From the NCBI GenBank assembly GCA_964057225.1, contig OZ059899.1, forward strand, positions 18,050,501 through 18,114,500: 64,000 nt of DNA. Reading direction: 5' to 3'. Below are positions 27,401 to 40,935 of this stretch, one piece after another; position 1 is the first letter of the stretch; the number at the start of each line of letters is the position of its first letter. Both the position numbers and the translations under genes were made by a program. A model generated the notes under the pieces. It had not been told where the DNA came from, searched no databases, and saw nothing but the letters and a program-made list of their open reading frames with translations. Source of the stretch: Auanema rhodensis (lineage: Eukaryota; Nematoda; Chromadorea; Rhabditida; Rhabditidae).

Positions 27401-30400
27401 TCATGCTAATTAAATGTACACGTGGTGTGCACTCGGTATGTAACTCGCTTCACGTGAAAAATGAAGAGATGCAGTTATCAAAATTAGATTCTCCATGTCC
27501 ATATTAGTCTAAAAACAATTTTTTACTGATATTGGTGCATGGTAACCATGATTTTGAAATTTACGTGAACTTTAATTTATGCTAATTAAACGTACACGTG
27601 ATGTGCACTTGGTATGTAACTCGCTTCACGTGAAAGATAAAGAGATGCGGTTTTTAAATATAGATTCCCCATGTCCATATTAGTCTAAAAACAATTTTTT
27701 ACTGATATTGGTGCATGGTAACCATGATTTTGAAATTTACGTGAACTTTAATTTATGCTAATTAAACGTACACGTGGTGTGCACTCGGTATGTAACTCGC
27801 TTCACGTGAAAGATAAAGAGATGCGGTTTTCAAAATTAGATTCCCCATGTCCATATTAGTCTAAAAACAAATTTTTATTGATATTGGTGCATGGTAACCA
27901 TGACTTTGAAATTTACGTGAACTTTAATTTATGCTACATAAATCTACACGTGATGTGCAATTGGTATGTAACTCGCTTCACGTGAAAGATAAAAAGATGC
28001 GGTTTTTAAAATTAGATTCCCCATGTCCATATTAGTCTAAAAACAATTTTTTACTGATATTGGTGCATGGTAACCATGACTTTGAAATTTACGTGAACTT
28101 TAATTTATGCTAATTAAACGTACACGTGGTATGCACTCGGTATGTAACTCGCTTCACGTGTAAGATAAAGAGATGCGGTTTTCGAAATTAGATTCCCCAT
28201 GTCCATATTAGTCTAAAAACAAATTTTTATTGATATTGGTGCATGGTAACCATGATTTTGAAATTTACGTGAACTTTAATTCATGCTAATTAAATGTACA
28301 CGTGGTGTGCACTCGGTATGTAACTCGCTTCACGTGAAAGATAAAGAGATGCAGTTATCAAAATTAGATTCCCCATGTCCATATTAGTCTAAAAACAATT
28401 TTTTACTGATATTGGTGCATGGTAACCATGATTTTGAAATTTACGTGAACTTTAATTTATGCTAATTAAACGTACACGTGATGTGCACTTGGTATGTAAC
28501 TCGCTTCACGTGAAAGATAAAGAGATGCGGTTTTTAAAATTAGATTCCCCATGTCCATATTAGTCTAAAAACAATTTTTTACTGATATTGGTGCATGGTA
28601 ACCATGATTTTGAAATTTACGTGAACTTTAATTTATGCTAATTAAACGTACACGTGGTGTGCACTCGGTATGTAACTCGCTTCACGTGAAAGATAAAGAG
28701 ATGCGGTTCTCAAAATTAGATTCCCCATGTCCATATTAGTCTAAAAACAAATTTTTATTGATATTGGTGCATGGTAACCATGACTTTGAAATTTACGTGA
28801 ACTTTAATTTATGCTAATTAAACGTACACGTGGTGTGCACTCGGTATGTAACTCGCTTCACGTGAAAGATAAAGAGATGCGGTTTTCAAAATTAGATTCC
28901 CCATGTCCATATTAGTCTAAAAACAAATTTTTATTGATATTGGTGCATGGTAACCATGACTTTGAAATTTACGTGAACTTTAATTTATGCTAATTAAACG
29001 TACACGTGGTGTGCACTCGGTATGTAACTCGCTTCACGTGAAAGATAAAGAGATGCGGTTTTCAAAATTAGATTCCCCATGTCCATATTAGTCTAAAAAC
29101 AAATTTTTTTTGATATTGGTGCATGGTAACCATGATTTTGAAATTTACGTGAACTTTAATTTATGCTAATTAAATGTACACGTGGTGTGCACTTGGTATG
29201 TAACTCGCTTCACGTGAAAGATAAAGAGATGCGGTTTTCAAAATTAGATTCCCCATGTCCATATTAGTCTAAAAACAAATTTTTATTGATATTGGTGCAT
29301 GGTAACCATGACTTTGAAATTTACGTGAACTTTAATTTATGCTAATTAAACGTACACGTGGTGTGCACTCGGTACGTAACTCGCTTCACGTGTAAGATAA
29401 AGAGATGCGGTTTTCAAAATTAGATTCCCCATGTCCATATTAGTCTAAAAACAAATTTTTATTGATATTGGTGCATGGTAACCATGACTTTGAAATTTAC
29501 GTGAACTTTAATTTATGCTAATTAAACGTACACGTGGTGTGCACTCGGTATGTAACTTGCTTCACGTGTAAGATAAAGCGATGCGGTTTTCGAAATTAGA
29601 TTCCCCATGTCCATATTAGTCTAAAAACAAATTTTTATTGATATTGGTGCATGGTAACCATGATTTTGAAATTTACGTGAACTTTAATTCATGCTAATTA
29701 AATGTACACGTGGTGTGCACTCGGTATGTAACTCGCTTCACGTGAAAGATAAAGAGATGCAGTTATCAAAATTAGATTCTCCATGTCCATATTAGTCTAA
29801 AAACAATTTTTTACTGATATTGGTGCATGGTAACCATGATTTTGAAATTTACGTGAACTTTAATTTATGCTAATTAAACGTACACGTGATGTGCACTTGG
29901 TATGTAACTCGCTTCACGTGAAAGATAAAGAGATGCGGTTTTTAAAATTAGATTCCCCATGTCCATATTAGTCTAAAAACAATTTTTTACTGTTATTGGT
30001 GCATGGTAACCATGATTTTGAAATTTACGTGAACTTTAATTTATGCTAATTAAACGTACACGTGGTGTGCACTTGGTATGTAACTCGCTTCACGTGAAAG
30101 ATAAAGAGATGCGGTTTTTAAAATTAGATTCCCCATGTCCATATTAGTCTAAAAACAAATTTTTATTGATATTGGTGCATGGTAACCATGACTTTGAAAT
30201 TTACGTGAACTTTAATTTATGCTAATTAAACGTACACGTGGTGTGCACTCGGTATGTAACTCGCTTCACGTGAAAGATAAAGAGATGCGGTTTTCAAAAT
30301 TAGATTCCCCATGTCCATATTAGTCTAAAAACAAATTTTTTTTGATATTGGTGCATGGTAACCATGATTTTGAAATTTACGTGAACTTTAATTTATGCTA

Positions 30401-33400
30401 ATTAAATGTACACGTGGTGTGCACTTGGTATGTAACTCGCTTCACGTGAAAGATAAAAAGATGCAGTTTTCAAAATTAGATTCCCCATGTCCATATTAGT
30501 CTAAAAACAAATTTTTATTGATATTGGTGCATGGTAACCATGACTTTGAAATTTACGTGAACTTTAATTTATGCTAATTAAACGTACACGTGGTGTGCAC
30601 TCGGTATGTAACTCGCTTCACGTGTAAGATAAAGAGATGCGGTTTTCAAAATTAGATTCCCCATGTCCATATTAGTCTAAAAACAAATTTTTATTGATAT
30701 TGGTGCATGGTAACCATGACTTTGAAATTTACGTGAACTTTAATTTATGCTAATTAAACGTACACGTGGTGTGCACTCGGTATGTAACTTGCTTCACGTG
30801 TAAGATAAAGAGATGCGGTTTTCGAAATTAGATTCCCCATGTCCATATTAGTCTAAAAACAAATTTTTATTGATATTGGTGCATGGTAACCATGATTTTG
30901 AAATTTACGTGAACTTTAATTCATGCTAATTAAATGTACACGTGGTGTGCACTCGGTATGTAACTCGCTTCACGTGAAAGATAAAGAGATGCAGTTATCA
31001 AAATTAGATTCTCCATGTCCATATTAGTCTAAAAACAATTTTTTACTGATATTGGTGCATGGTAACCATGATTTTGAAATTTACGTGAACTTTAATTTAT
31101 GCTAATTAAACGTACACGTGATGTGCACTTGGTATGTAACTCGCTTCACGTGAAAGATAAAGAGATGCGGTTTTTAAAATTAGATTCCCCATGTCCATAT
31201 TAGTCTAAAAACAATTTTTTACTGATATTGGTGCATGGTAACCATGATTTTGAAATTTACGTGAACTTTAATTTATGCTAATTAAACGTACACGTGGTGT
31301 GCACTTGGTATGTAACTCGCTTCACGTGAAAGATAAAGAGATGCGGTTTTTAAAATTAGATTCCCCATGTCCATATTAGTCTAAAAACAAATTTTTATTG
31401 ATATTGGTGCATGGTAACCATGACTTTGAAATTTACGTGAACTTTAATTTATGCTAATTAAACGTACACGTGGTGTGCACTCGGTATGTAACTCGCTTCA
31501 CGTGAAAGATAAAGAGATGCGGTTTTCAAAATTAGATTCCCCATGTCCATATTAGTCTAAAAACAAATTTTTTTTGATATTGGTGCATGGTAACCATGAT
31601 TTTGAAATTTACGTGAACTTTAATTTATGCTAATTAAATGTACACGTGGTGTGCACTTGGTATGTAACTCGCTTCACGTGAAAGATAAAAAGATGCAGTT
31701 TTTAAAATTAGATTCCCCATGTCCATATTAGTCTAAAAACAATTTTTTACTGATATTGGTGCATGGTAACCATGATTTTGAAATTTACGTGAACTTTAAT
31801 TTATGCTAATCAAACGTACACGTGGTGTGCTCTCGGTATGTAACTCGCTTCACGTGAAAGATAAAGAGATGCGGTTTTCAAAATTAGATTCCCCATGTCC
31901 ATATTAGTCTAAAAACAAATTTTTATTGATATTGGTGCATGGTAACCATGACTTTGAAATTTACGTGAACTTTAATTTATGCTAATTAAACGTACACGTG
32001 GTGTGCACTCGGTATGTAACTCGCTTCACGTGAAAGATAAAGAGATGCGGTTTTCAAAATTAGATTCCCCATGTCCATATTAGTCTAAAAACAAATTTTT
32101 TTTGATATTGGTGCATGGTAACCATGATTTTGAAATTTACGTGAACTTTAATTTATGCTAATTAAATGTACACGTGGTGTGCACTTGGTATGTAACTCGC
32201 TTCACGTGAAAGATAAAGAGATGCGGTTTTCAAAATTAGATTCCCCATGTCCATATTAGTCTAAAAACAAATTTTTATTGATATTGGTGCATGGTAACCA
32301 TGACTTTGAAATTTACGTCAACTTTAATTTATGCTAATTAAATGTACACGTGATGTGCACTCGGTATGTAACTCGCTTCACGTGAAAGATAAAAAGATGC
32401 AGTTTTTAAAATTAGATTCCCCATGTCCATATTAGTCTAAAAACAATTTTTTACTGATATTGGTGCATGGTAACCATGACTTTGAAATTTACGTGAACTT
32501 TAATTTATGCTAATTAAACGTACACGTGGTATGCACTCGGTATGTAACTCGCTTCACGTGTAAGATAAAGAGATGCGGTTTTCGAAATTAGATTCCCCAT
32601 GTCCATATTAGTCTAAAAACAAATTTTTATTGATATTGGTGCATGGTAACCATGATTTTGAAATTTACGTGAACTTTAATTCATGCTAATTAAATGTACA
32701 CGTGGTGTGCACTCGGTATGTAACTCGCTTCACGTGAAAGATAAAGAGATGCAGTTATCAAAATTAGATTCCCCATGTCCATATTAGTCTAAAAACAATT
32801 TTTTACTGATATTGGTGCATGGTAACCATGATTTTGAAATTTACGTGAACTTTAATTTATGCTAATTAAACGTACACGTGGTGTGCACTCGGTATGTAAC
32901 TCGCTTCACGTGAAAGATAAAGAGATGCGGTTTTCAAAATTAGATTCCCCATGTCCATATTAGTCTAAAAACAAATTTTTTTTGATATTGGTGCATGGTA
33001 ACCATGATTTTGAAATTTACGTGAACTTTAATTTATGCTAATTAAATGTACACGTGGTGTGCACTTGGTATGTAACTCGCTTCACGTGAAAGATAAAGAG
33101 ATGCGGTTTTCAAAATTAGATTCCCCATGTCCATATTAGTCTAAAAACAAATTTTTATTGATATTGGTGCATGGTAACCATGACTTTGAAATTTACGTGA
33201 ACTTTAATTTATGCTAATTAAATGTACACGTGATGTGCACTCGGTATGTAACTCGCTTCACGTGAAAGATAAAAAGATGCAGTTTTTAAAATTAGATTCC
33301 CCATGTCCATATTAGTCTAAAAACAATTTTTTACTGATATTGGTGCATGGTAACCATGACTTTGAAATTTACGTGAACTTTAATTTATGCTACATAAATC

Positions 33401-36400
33401 TACACGTGATGTGCACTTGGTATGTAACTCGCTTCACGTGTAAGATAAAGAGATGCAGTTTTCGAAATTAGATTCCCCATGTCCATATTAGTCTAAAAAC
33501 AAATTTTTATTGATATTGGTGCATGGTAACCATGATTTTGAAATTTACGTGAACTTTAATTCATGCTAATTAAATGTACACGTGGTGTGCACTCGGTATG
33601 TAACTCGCTTCACGTGAAAGATAAAGAGATGCAGTTATCAAAATTAGATTCCCCATGTCCATATTAGTCTAAAAACAATTTTTTACTGATATTGGTGCAT
33701 GGTAACCATGATTTTGAAATTTACGTGAACTTTAATTTATGCTAATTAAACGTACACGTGATGTGCACTTGGTATGTAACTCGCTTCACGTGAAAGATAA
33801 AGAGATGCGGTTTTTAAAATTAGATTCCCCATGTCCATATTAGTCTAAAAACAATTTTTTACTGATATTGGTGCATGGTAACCATGATTTTGAAATTTAC
33901 GTGAACTTTAATTTATGCTAATTAAACGTACACGTGGTGTGCACTCGGTATGTAACTCGCTTCACGTGAAAGATAAAGAGATGCGGTTCTCAAAATTAGA
34001 TTCCCCATGTCCATATTAGTCTAAAAACAAATTTTTATTGATATTGGTGCATGGTAACCATGACTTTGAAATTTACGTGAACTTTAATTTATGCTAATTA
34101 AACGTACACGTGGTGTGCACTCGGTATGTAACTCGCTTCACGTGAAAGATAAAGAGATGCGGTTTTCAAAATTAGATTCCCCATGTCCATATTAGTCTAA
34201 AAACAAATTTTTATTGATATTGGTGCATGGTAACCATGACTTTGAAATTTACGTGAACTTTAATTTATGCTAATTAAACGTACACGTGGTGTGCACTCGG
34301 TATGTAACTCGCTTCACGTGAAAGATAAAGAGATGCGGTTTTCAAAATTAGATTCCCCATGTCCATATTAGTCTAAAAACAAATTTTTATTGATATTGGT
34401 GCATGGTAACCATGACTTTGAATTTTACGTGAACTTTAATTTATGCTAATTAAACGTATACGTGGTGTGCACTCGGTATGTAACTCGCTTCACGTGAAAG
34501 ATAAAGAGATGCGGTTTTCAAAATTAGATTCACCATGTCCATATTAGTCTAAAAACAAATTTTTATTGATATTGGTGCATGGTAACCATGACTTTGAAAT
34601 TTACGTGAACTTTAATTTATGCTACATAAATCTACACGTGATGTGCACTTGGTATGTAACTCGCTTCACGTGAAAGATAAAAAGATGCGGTTTTCAAAAT
34701 TAGATTCCCCATGTCCATATTAGTCTAAAAACAACTTTTTACTGATATTGGTGCATGGTAACCATGACTTTGAAATTTACGTGAACTTTAATTTATGCTA
34801 ATTAAACGTACACGTGGTGTGCACTCGGTATGTAACTCGCTTCACGTGTAAGATAAAGAGATGCGGTTTTCAAAATTAGATTCCCCATGTCCATATTAGT
34901 CTAAAAACAAATTTTTATTGATATTGGTGCATGGTAACCATGACTTTGAAATTTACGTGAACTTTAATTTATGCTAATTAAACGTACACGTGGTGTGCAC
35001 TCGGTATGTAACTCGCTTCACGTGTAAGATAAAGAGATGCGGTTTTCAAAATTAGATTCCCCATGTCCATATTAGTCTAAAAACAAATTTTTATTGATAT
35101 TGGTGCATGGTAACCATGACTTTGAAATTTACGTGAACTTTAATTTATGCTACATAAATCTACACGTGATGTGCAATTGGTATGTAACTCGCTTCACGTG
35201 AAAGATAAAAAGATGCGGTTTTTAAAATTAGATTCCCCATGTCCATATTAGTCTAAAAACAAATTTTTATTGATATTGGTGCATGGTAACCATGACTTTG
35301 AATTTTACGTGAACTTTAATTTATGCTAATTAAACGTACACGTGGTGTGCACTCGGTATGTAACTCGCTTCACGTGAAAGATAAAGAGATGCGGTTTTCA
35401 AAATTAGATTCCCCATGTCCATATTAGTCTAAAAACAAATTTTTATTGATATTGGTGCATGGTAACCATGACTTTGAAATTTACGTGAACTTTAATTTAT
35501 GCTACATAAATCTACACGTGATGTGCACTTGGTATGTAACTCGCTTCACGTGTAAGATAAAGAGATGCGGTTTTCGAAATTAGATTCCCCATGTCCATAT
35601 TAGTCTAAAAACAAATTTTTATTGATATTGGTGCATGGTAACCATGATTTTGAAATTTACGTGAACTTTAATTCATGCTAATTAAATGTACACGTGGTGT
35701 GCACTCGGTATGTAACTCGCTTCACGTGAAAGATAAAGAGATGCAGTTATCAAAATTAGATTCCCCATGTCCATATTAGTCTAAAAACAATTTTTTACTG
35801 ATATTGGTGCATGGTAACCATGATTTTGAAATTTACGTGAACTTTAATTTATGCTAATTAAACGTACACGTGATGTGCACTTGGTATGTAACTCGCTTCA
35901 CGTGAAAGATAAAGAGATGCGGTTTTTAAAATTAGATTCCCCATGTCCATATTAGTCTAAAAACAATTTTTTACTGATATTGGTGCATGGTAACCATGAC
36001 TTTGAAATTTACGTGAACTTTAATTTATGCTACATAAATCTACACGTGATGTGCAATTGGTATGTAACTCGCTTCACGTGAAAGATAAAAAGATGCGGTT
36101 TTTAAAATTAGATTCCCCATGTCCATATTAGTCTAAAAACAATTTTTTACTGATATTGGTGCATGGTAACCATGACTTTGAAATTTACGTGAACTTTAAT
36201 TTATGCTAATTAAACGTACACGTGGTATGCACTCGGTATGTAACTCGCTTCACGTGTAAGATAAAGAGATGCGGTTTTCGAAATTAGATTCCCCATGTCC
36301 ATATTAGTCTAAAAACAAATTTATATTGATATTGGTGCATGGTAACCATGATTTTGAAATTTACGTGAACTTTAATTCATGCTAATTAAATGTACACGTG

Positions 36401-39400
36401 GTGTGCACTCGGTATGTAACTCGCTTCACGTGAAAGATAAAGAGATGCAGTTATCAAAATTAGATTCCCCATGTCCATATTAGTCTAAAAACAATTTTTT
36501 ACTGATATTGGTGCATGGTAACCATGATTTTGAAATTTACGTGAACTTTAATTTATGCTAATTAAACGTACACGTGATGTGCACTTGGTATGTAACTCGC
36601 TTCACGTGAAAGATAAAGAGATGCGGTTTTTAAAATTAGATTCCCCATGTCCATATTAGTCTAAAAACAATTTTTTACTGATATTGGTGCATGGTAACCA
36701 TGATTTTGAAATTTACGTGAACTTTAATTTATGCTAATTAAACGTACACGTGGTGTGCACTCGGTATGTAACTCGCTTCACGTGAAAGATAAAGAGATGC
36801 GGTTCTCAAAATTAGATTCCCCATGTCCATATTAGTCTAATAACAAATTTTTATTGATATTGGTGCATGGTAACCATGACTTTGAAATTTACGTGAACTT
36901 TAATTTATGCTAATTAAACGTACACGTGGTGTGCACTCGGTATGTAACTCGCTTCACGTGAAAGATAAAGAGATGCGGTTTTCAAAATTAGATTCCCCAT
37001 GTCCATATTAGTCTAAAAACAAATTTTTATTGATATTGGTGCATGGTAACCATGACTTTGAAATTTACGTGAACTTTAATTTATGCTAATTAAACGTACA
37101 CGTGGTGTGCACTCGGTATGTAACTCGCTTCACGTGAAAGATAAAGAGATGCGGTTTTCAAAATTAGATTCCCCATGTCCATATTAGTCTAAAAACAAAT
37201 TTTTTTTGATATTGGTGCATGGTAACCATGATTTTGAAATTTACGTGAACTTTAATTTATGCTAATTAAATGTACACGTGGTGTGCACTTGGTATGTAAC
37301 TCGCTTCACGTGAAAGATAAAGAGATGCGGTTTTCAAAATTAGATTCCCCATGTCCATATTAGTCTAAAAACAAATTTTTATTGATATTGGTGCATGGTA
37401 ACCATGACTTTGAAATTTACGTGAACTTTAATTTATGCTAATTAAACGTACACGTGGTGTGCACTCGGTATGTAACTCGCTTCACGTGTAAGATAAAGAG
37501 ATGCGGTTTTCAAAATTAGATTCCCCATGTCCATATTAGTCTAAAAACAAATTTTTATTGATATTGGTGCATGGTAACCATGACTTTGAAATTTACGTGA
37601 ACTTTAATTTATGCTAATTAAACGTACACGTGGTGCGCACTCGGTATGTAACTCGCTTCACGTGTAAGATAAAGAGATGCGGTTTTCGAAATTAGATTCC
37701 CCATGTCCATATTAGTCTAAAAACAAATTTTTATTGATATTGGTGCATGGTAACCATGATTTTGAAATTTACGTGAACTTTAATTCATGCTAATTAAATG
37801 TACACGTGGTGTGCACTCGGTATGTAACTCGCTTCACGTGAAAGATAAAGAGATGCAGTTATCAAAATTAGATTCCCCATGTCCATATTAGTCTAAAAAC
37901 AATTTTTTACTGATATTGGTGCATGGTAACCATGATTTTGAAATTTACGTGAACTTTAATTTATGCTAATTAAACGTACACGTGATGTGCACTCGGTATG
38001 TAACTCGCTTCACGTGAAAGATAAAGAGATGCGGTTCTCAAAATTAGATTCCCCATGTCCATATTAGTCTAAAAACAATTTTTTACTGATATTGGTGCAT
38101 GGTAACCATGATTTTGAAATTTACGTGAACTTTAATTTATGCTAATTAAACGTACACGTGGTGTGCACTCGGTATGTAACTCGCTTCACGTGAAAGATAA
38201 AGAGATGCGGTTCTCAAAATTAGATTCCCCATGTCCATATTAGTCTAAAAACAAATTTTTATTGATATTGGTGCATGGTAACCATGACTTTGAAATTTAC
38301 GTGAACTTTAATTTATGCTAATTAAACGTACACGTGGTGTGCACTCGGTATGTAACTCGCTTCACGTGAAAGATAAAGAGATGCGGTTTTCAAAATTAGA
38401 TTCCCCATGTCCATATTAGTCTAAAAACAAATTTTTTTTGATATTGGTGCATGGTAACCATGATTTTGAAATTTACGTGAACTTTAATTTATGCTAATTA
38501 AATGTACACGTGGTGTGCACTTGGTATGTAACTCGCTTCACGTGAAAGATAAAGAGATGCGGTTTTCAAAATTAGATTCCCCATGTCCATATTAGTCTAA
38601 AAACAAATTTTTATTGATATTGGTGCATGGTAACCATGACTTTGAATTTTACGTGAACTTTAATTTATGCTAATTAAACGTACACGTGGTGTGCACTCGG
38701 TATGTAACTCGCTTCACGTGAAAGATAAAGAGATGCGGTTTTCAAAATTAGATTCCCCATGTCCATATTAGTCTAAAAACAAATTTTTATTGATATTGGT
38801 GCATGGTAACCATGACTTTGAAATTTACGTGAACTTTAATTTATGCTACATAAATCTACACGTGATGTGCAATTGGTATGTAACTCGCTTCACGTGAAAG
38901 ATAAAAAGATGCGGTTTTTAAAATTAGATTCCCCATGTCCATATTAGTCTAAAAACAATTTTTTACTGATATTGGTGCATGGTAACCATGACTTTGAAAT
39001 TTACGTGAACTTTAATTTATGCTAATTAAACGTACACGTGGTGTGCACTCGGTATGTAACTCGCTTCACGTGAAAGATAAAGAGATGCGGTTTTCAAAAT
39101 TAGATTCCCCATGTCCATATTAGTCTAAAAACAAATTTTTATTGATATTGGTGCATGGTAACCATGACTTTGAAATTTACGTGAACTTTAATTTATGCTA
39201 ATTAAACGTACACGTGGTGTGCACTCGGTATGTAACTCGCTTCACGTGAAAGATAAAGAGATGCGGTTTTCAAAATTAGATTCCCCATGTCCATATTAGT
39301 CTAAAAACAAATTTTTTTTGATATTGGTGCATGGTAACCATGATTTTGAAATTTACGTGAACTTTAATTTATGCTAATTAAATGTACACGTGGTGTGCAC

Positions 39401-40442
39401 TTGGTATGTAACTCGCTTCACGTGAAAGATAAAGAGATGCGGTTTTCAAAATTAGATTCCCCATGTCCATATTAGTCTAAAAACAAATTTTTATTGATAT
39501 TGGTGCATGGTAACCATGACTTTGAAATTTACGTGAACTTTAATTTATGCTAATTAAACGTACACGTGGTGTGCACTCGGTATGTAACTCGCTTCACGTG
39601 TAAGATAAAGAGATGCGGTTTTCAAAATTAGATTCCCCATGTCCATATTAGTCTAAAAACAAATTTTTATTGATATTGGTGCATGGTAACCATGACTTTG
39701 AAATTTACGTGAACTTTAATTTATGCTAATTAAACGTACACGTGGTGTGCACTCGGTATGTAACTCGCTTCACGTGTAAGATAAAGAGATGCGGTTTTCG
39801 AAATTAGATTCCCCATGTCCATATTAGTCTAAAAACAAATTTTTATTGATATTGGTGCATGGTAACCATGATTTTGAAATTTACGTGAACTTTAATTCAT
39901 GCTAATTAAATGTACACGTGGTGTGCACTCGGTATGTAACTCGCTTCACGTGAAAGATAAAGAGATGCAGTTATCAAAATTAGATTCCCCATGTCCATAT
40001 TAGTCTAAAAACAATTTTTTACTGATATTGGTGCATGGTAACCATGATTTTGAAATTTACGTGAACTTTAATTTATGCTAATTAAACGTACACGTGATGT
40101 GCACTCGGTATGTAACTCGCTTCACGTGAAAGATAAAGAGATGCGGTTCTCAAAATTAGATTCCCCATGTCCATATTAGTCTAAAAACAATTTTTTACTG
40201 ATATTGGTGCATGGTAACCATGATTTTGAAATTTACGTGAACTTTAATTTATGCTAATTAAACGTACACGTGGTGTGCACTCGGTATGTAACTCGCTTCA
40301 CGTGAAAGATAAAGAGATGCGGTTCTCAAAATTAGATTCCCCATGTCCATATTAGTCTAAAAACAAATTTTTATTGATATTGGTGCATGGTAACCATGAC
40401 TTTGAAATTTACGTGAACTTTAATTTATGCTAATTAAACGTA

Positions 40443-40447
40443 CACGT
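40443..40447 (+). repeat. Target site duplication, left copy (CACGT)
   Basis: CACGT ends the left satellite at the element's 3' end and is repeated at 45135-45139. If the T belongs to the element tail, the duplication is CACG. The distance between copies is 4692 bp, exactly the net gain measured against the uninterrupted paralogue at 38331. Confidence 0.75.
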
Positions 40448-40935
40448 TTAATGTTTATTGTTCAATATCACAGGTTAAGACAGTAGCTGTTAAGTCATGG
40501 AGTGAAAAAATCAAGAACCATTCAATAAGAACATAAAAAAGGACTTTTAATATTGTAAGTTCGATAAGAGCTCGCTTATCTATGATCAATAGTGAACAGT
40601 CTGCCAAATAAAATTCTTGCTGTATGCTTGGGGTTTGTTCAGCACAATGGCTGACCTCACTAATGTGGTTGTTAGGTACGGTGGTACTCGTGATGTGAGG
40701 CAAGCCCGTTCTAGCAATTTGGAGGTAACTAGCGTCCGATCCGTATGACTAATGTCTATAGGAATAGTGACGAAGTAACAATTATTGAGAAGGGACAAAG
40801 AAAAATAGATGGTAGACTGTTGCCATGTGGTCATAGAGAAGTGTAAAAAAATACGAACTACAAATAAAAAGGAGCCTGATAAAAGAAAAAAAAATAGTTT
40901 TTCGAGAGGTGAGAACATTAATTACAATGGATGGT
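40448..40935 (-). other. LINE 3' UTR and 3' terminus
   Basis: 488 bp between the ORF2 stop (TAA at 40936-40938) and the left target duplication. Short open frames here have no recognisable product. The sense-strand end has AATAAA (40454-40459) and ATTAAA (40447-40452) within the last dozen bases and no homopolymer or microsatellite tail. A small hairpin candidate lies at 40475-40493 (TTAA-GA-CAG, loop TAG, CTG-TTAA). LINE 3' ends of this group are known to be recognised by their reverse transcriptase. Confidence 0.75.

Larger units (their letters stand above)
1..40447 (+). repeat. 176-bp tandem satellite array, left part
   Basis: About 230 head-to-tail copies of a 176-bp monomer, all in one orientation, starting before the window and running up to the LINE insertion. 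I anchored monomers on GATGCGG (variants GATGCAG, GATGCCG). Anchors fall at 10, 186, 362, 538 and stay in exact 176-bp register to 14090, 80 monomers later. One 177-bp interval follows, then 25 of 176, another of 177, then 122 of 176 up to 40316. Monomers differ by a few percent at recurrent sites: CGGTTTTC, CAGTTATC, CGGTTTTT or CGGTTCTC near the anchor; the A/T run AAATTTTTATTGA, AATTTTTTACTGA or AAATTTTTTTTGA; GACTTTG or GATTTTG; and CACTCGG or CACTTGG. No coding potential, transcription unit or other feature is seen between monomers. A centromeric or heterochromatic role is inference from size, homogeneity and HOR structure. Confidence 0.98.

Noticed and set aside
1-40447. CRISPR array or bacterial direct repeats
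   Set aside because: The repeats abut as full 176-bp units with no unique spacers, no cas genes are present, and the inserted LINE is eukaryotic.
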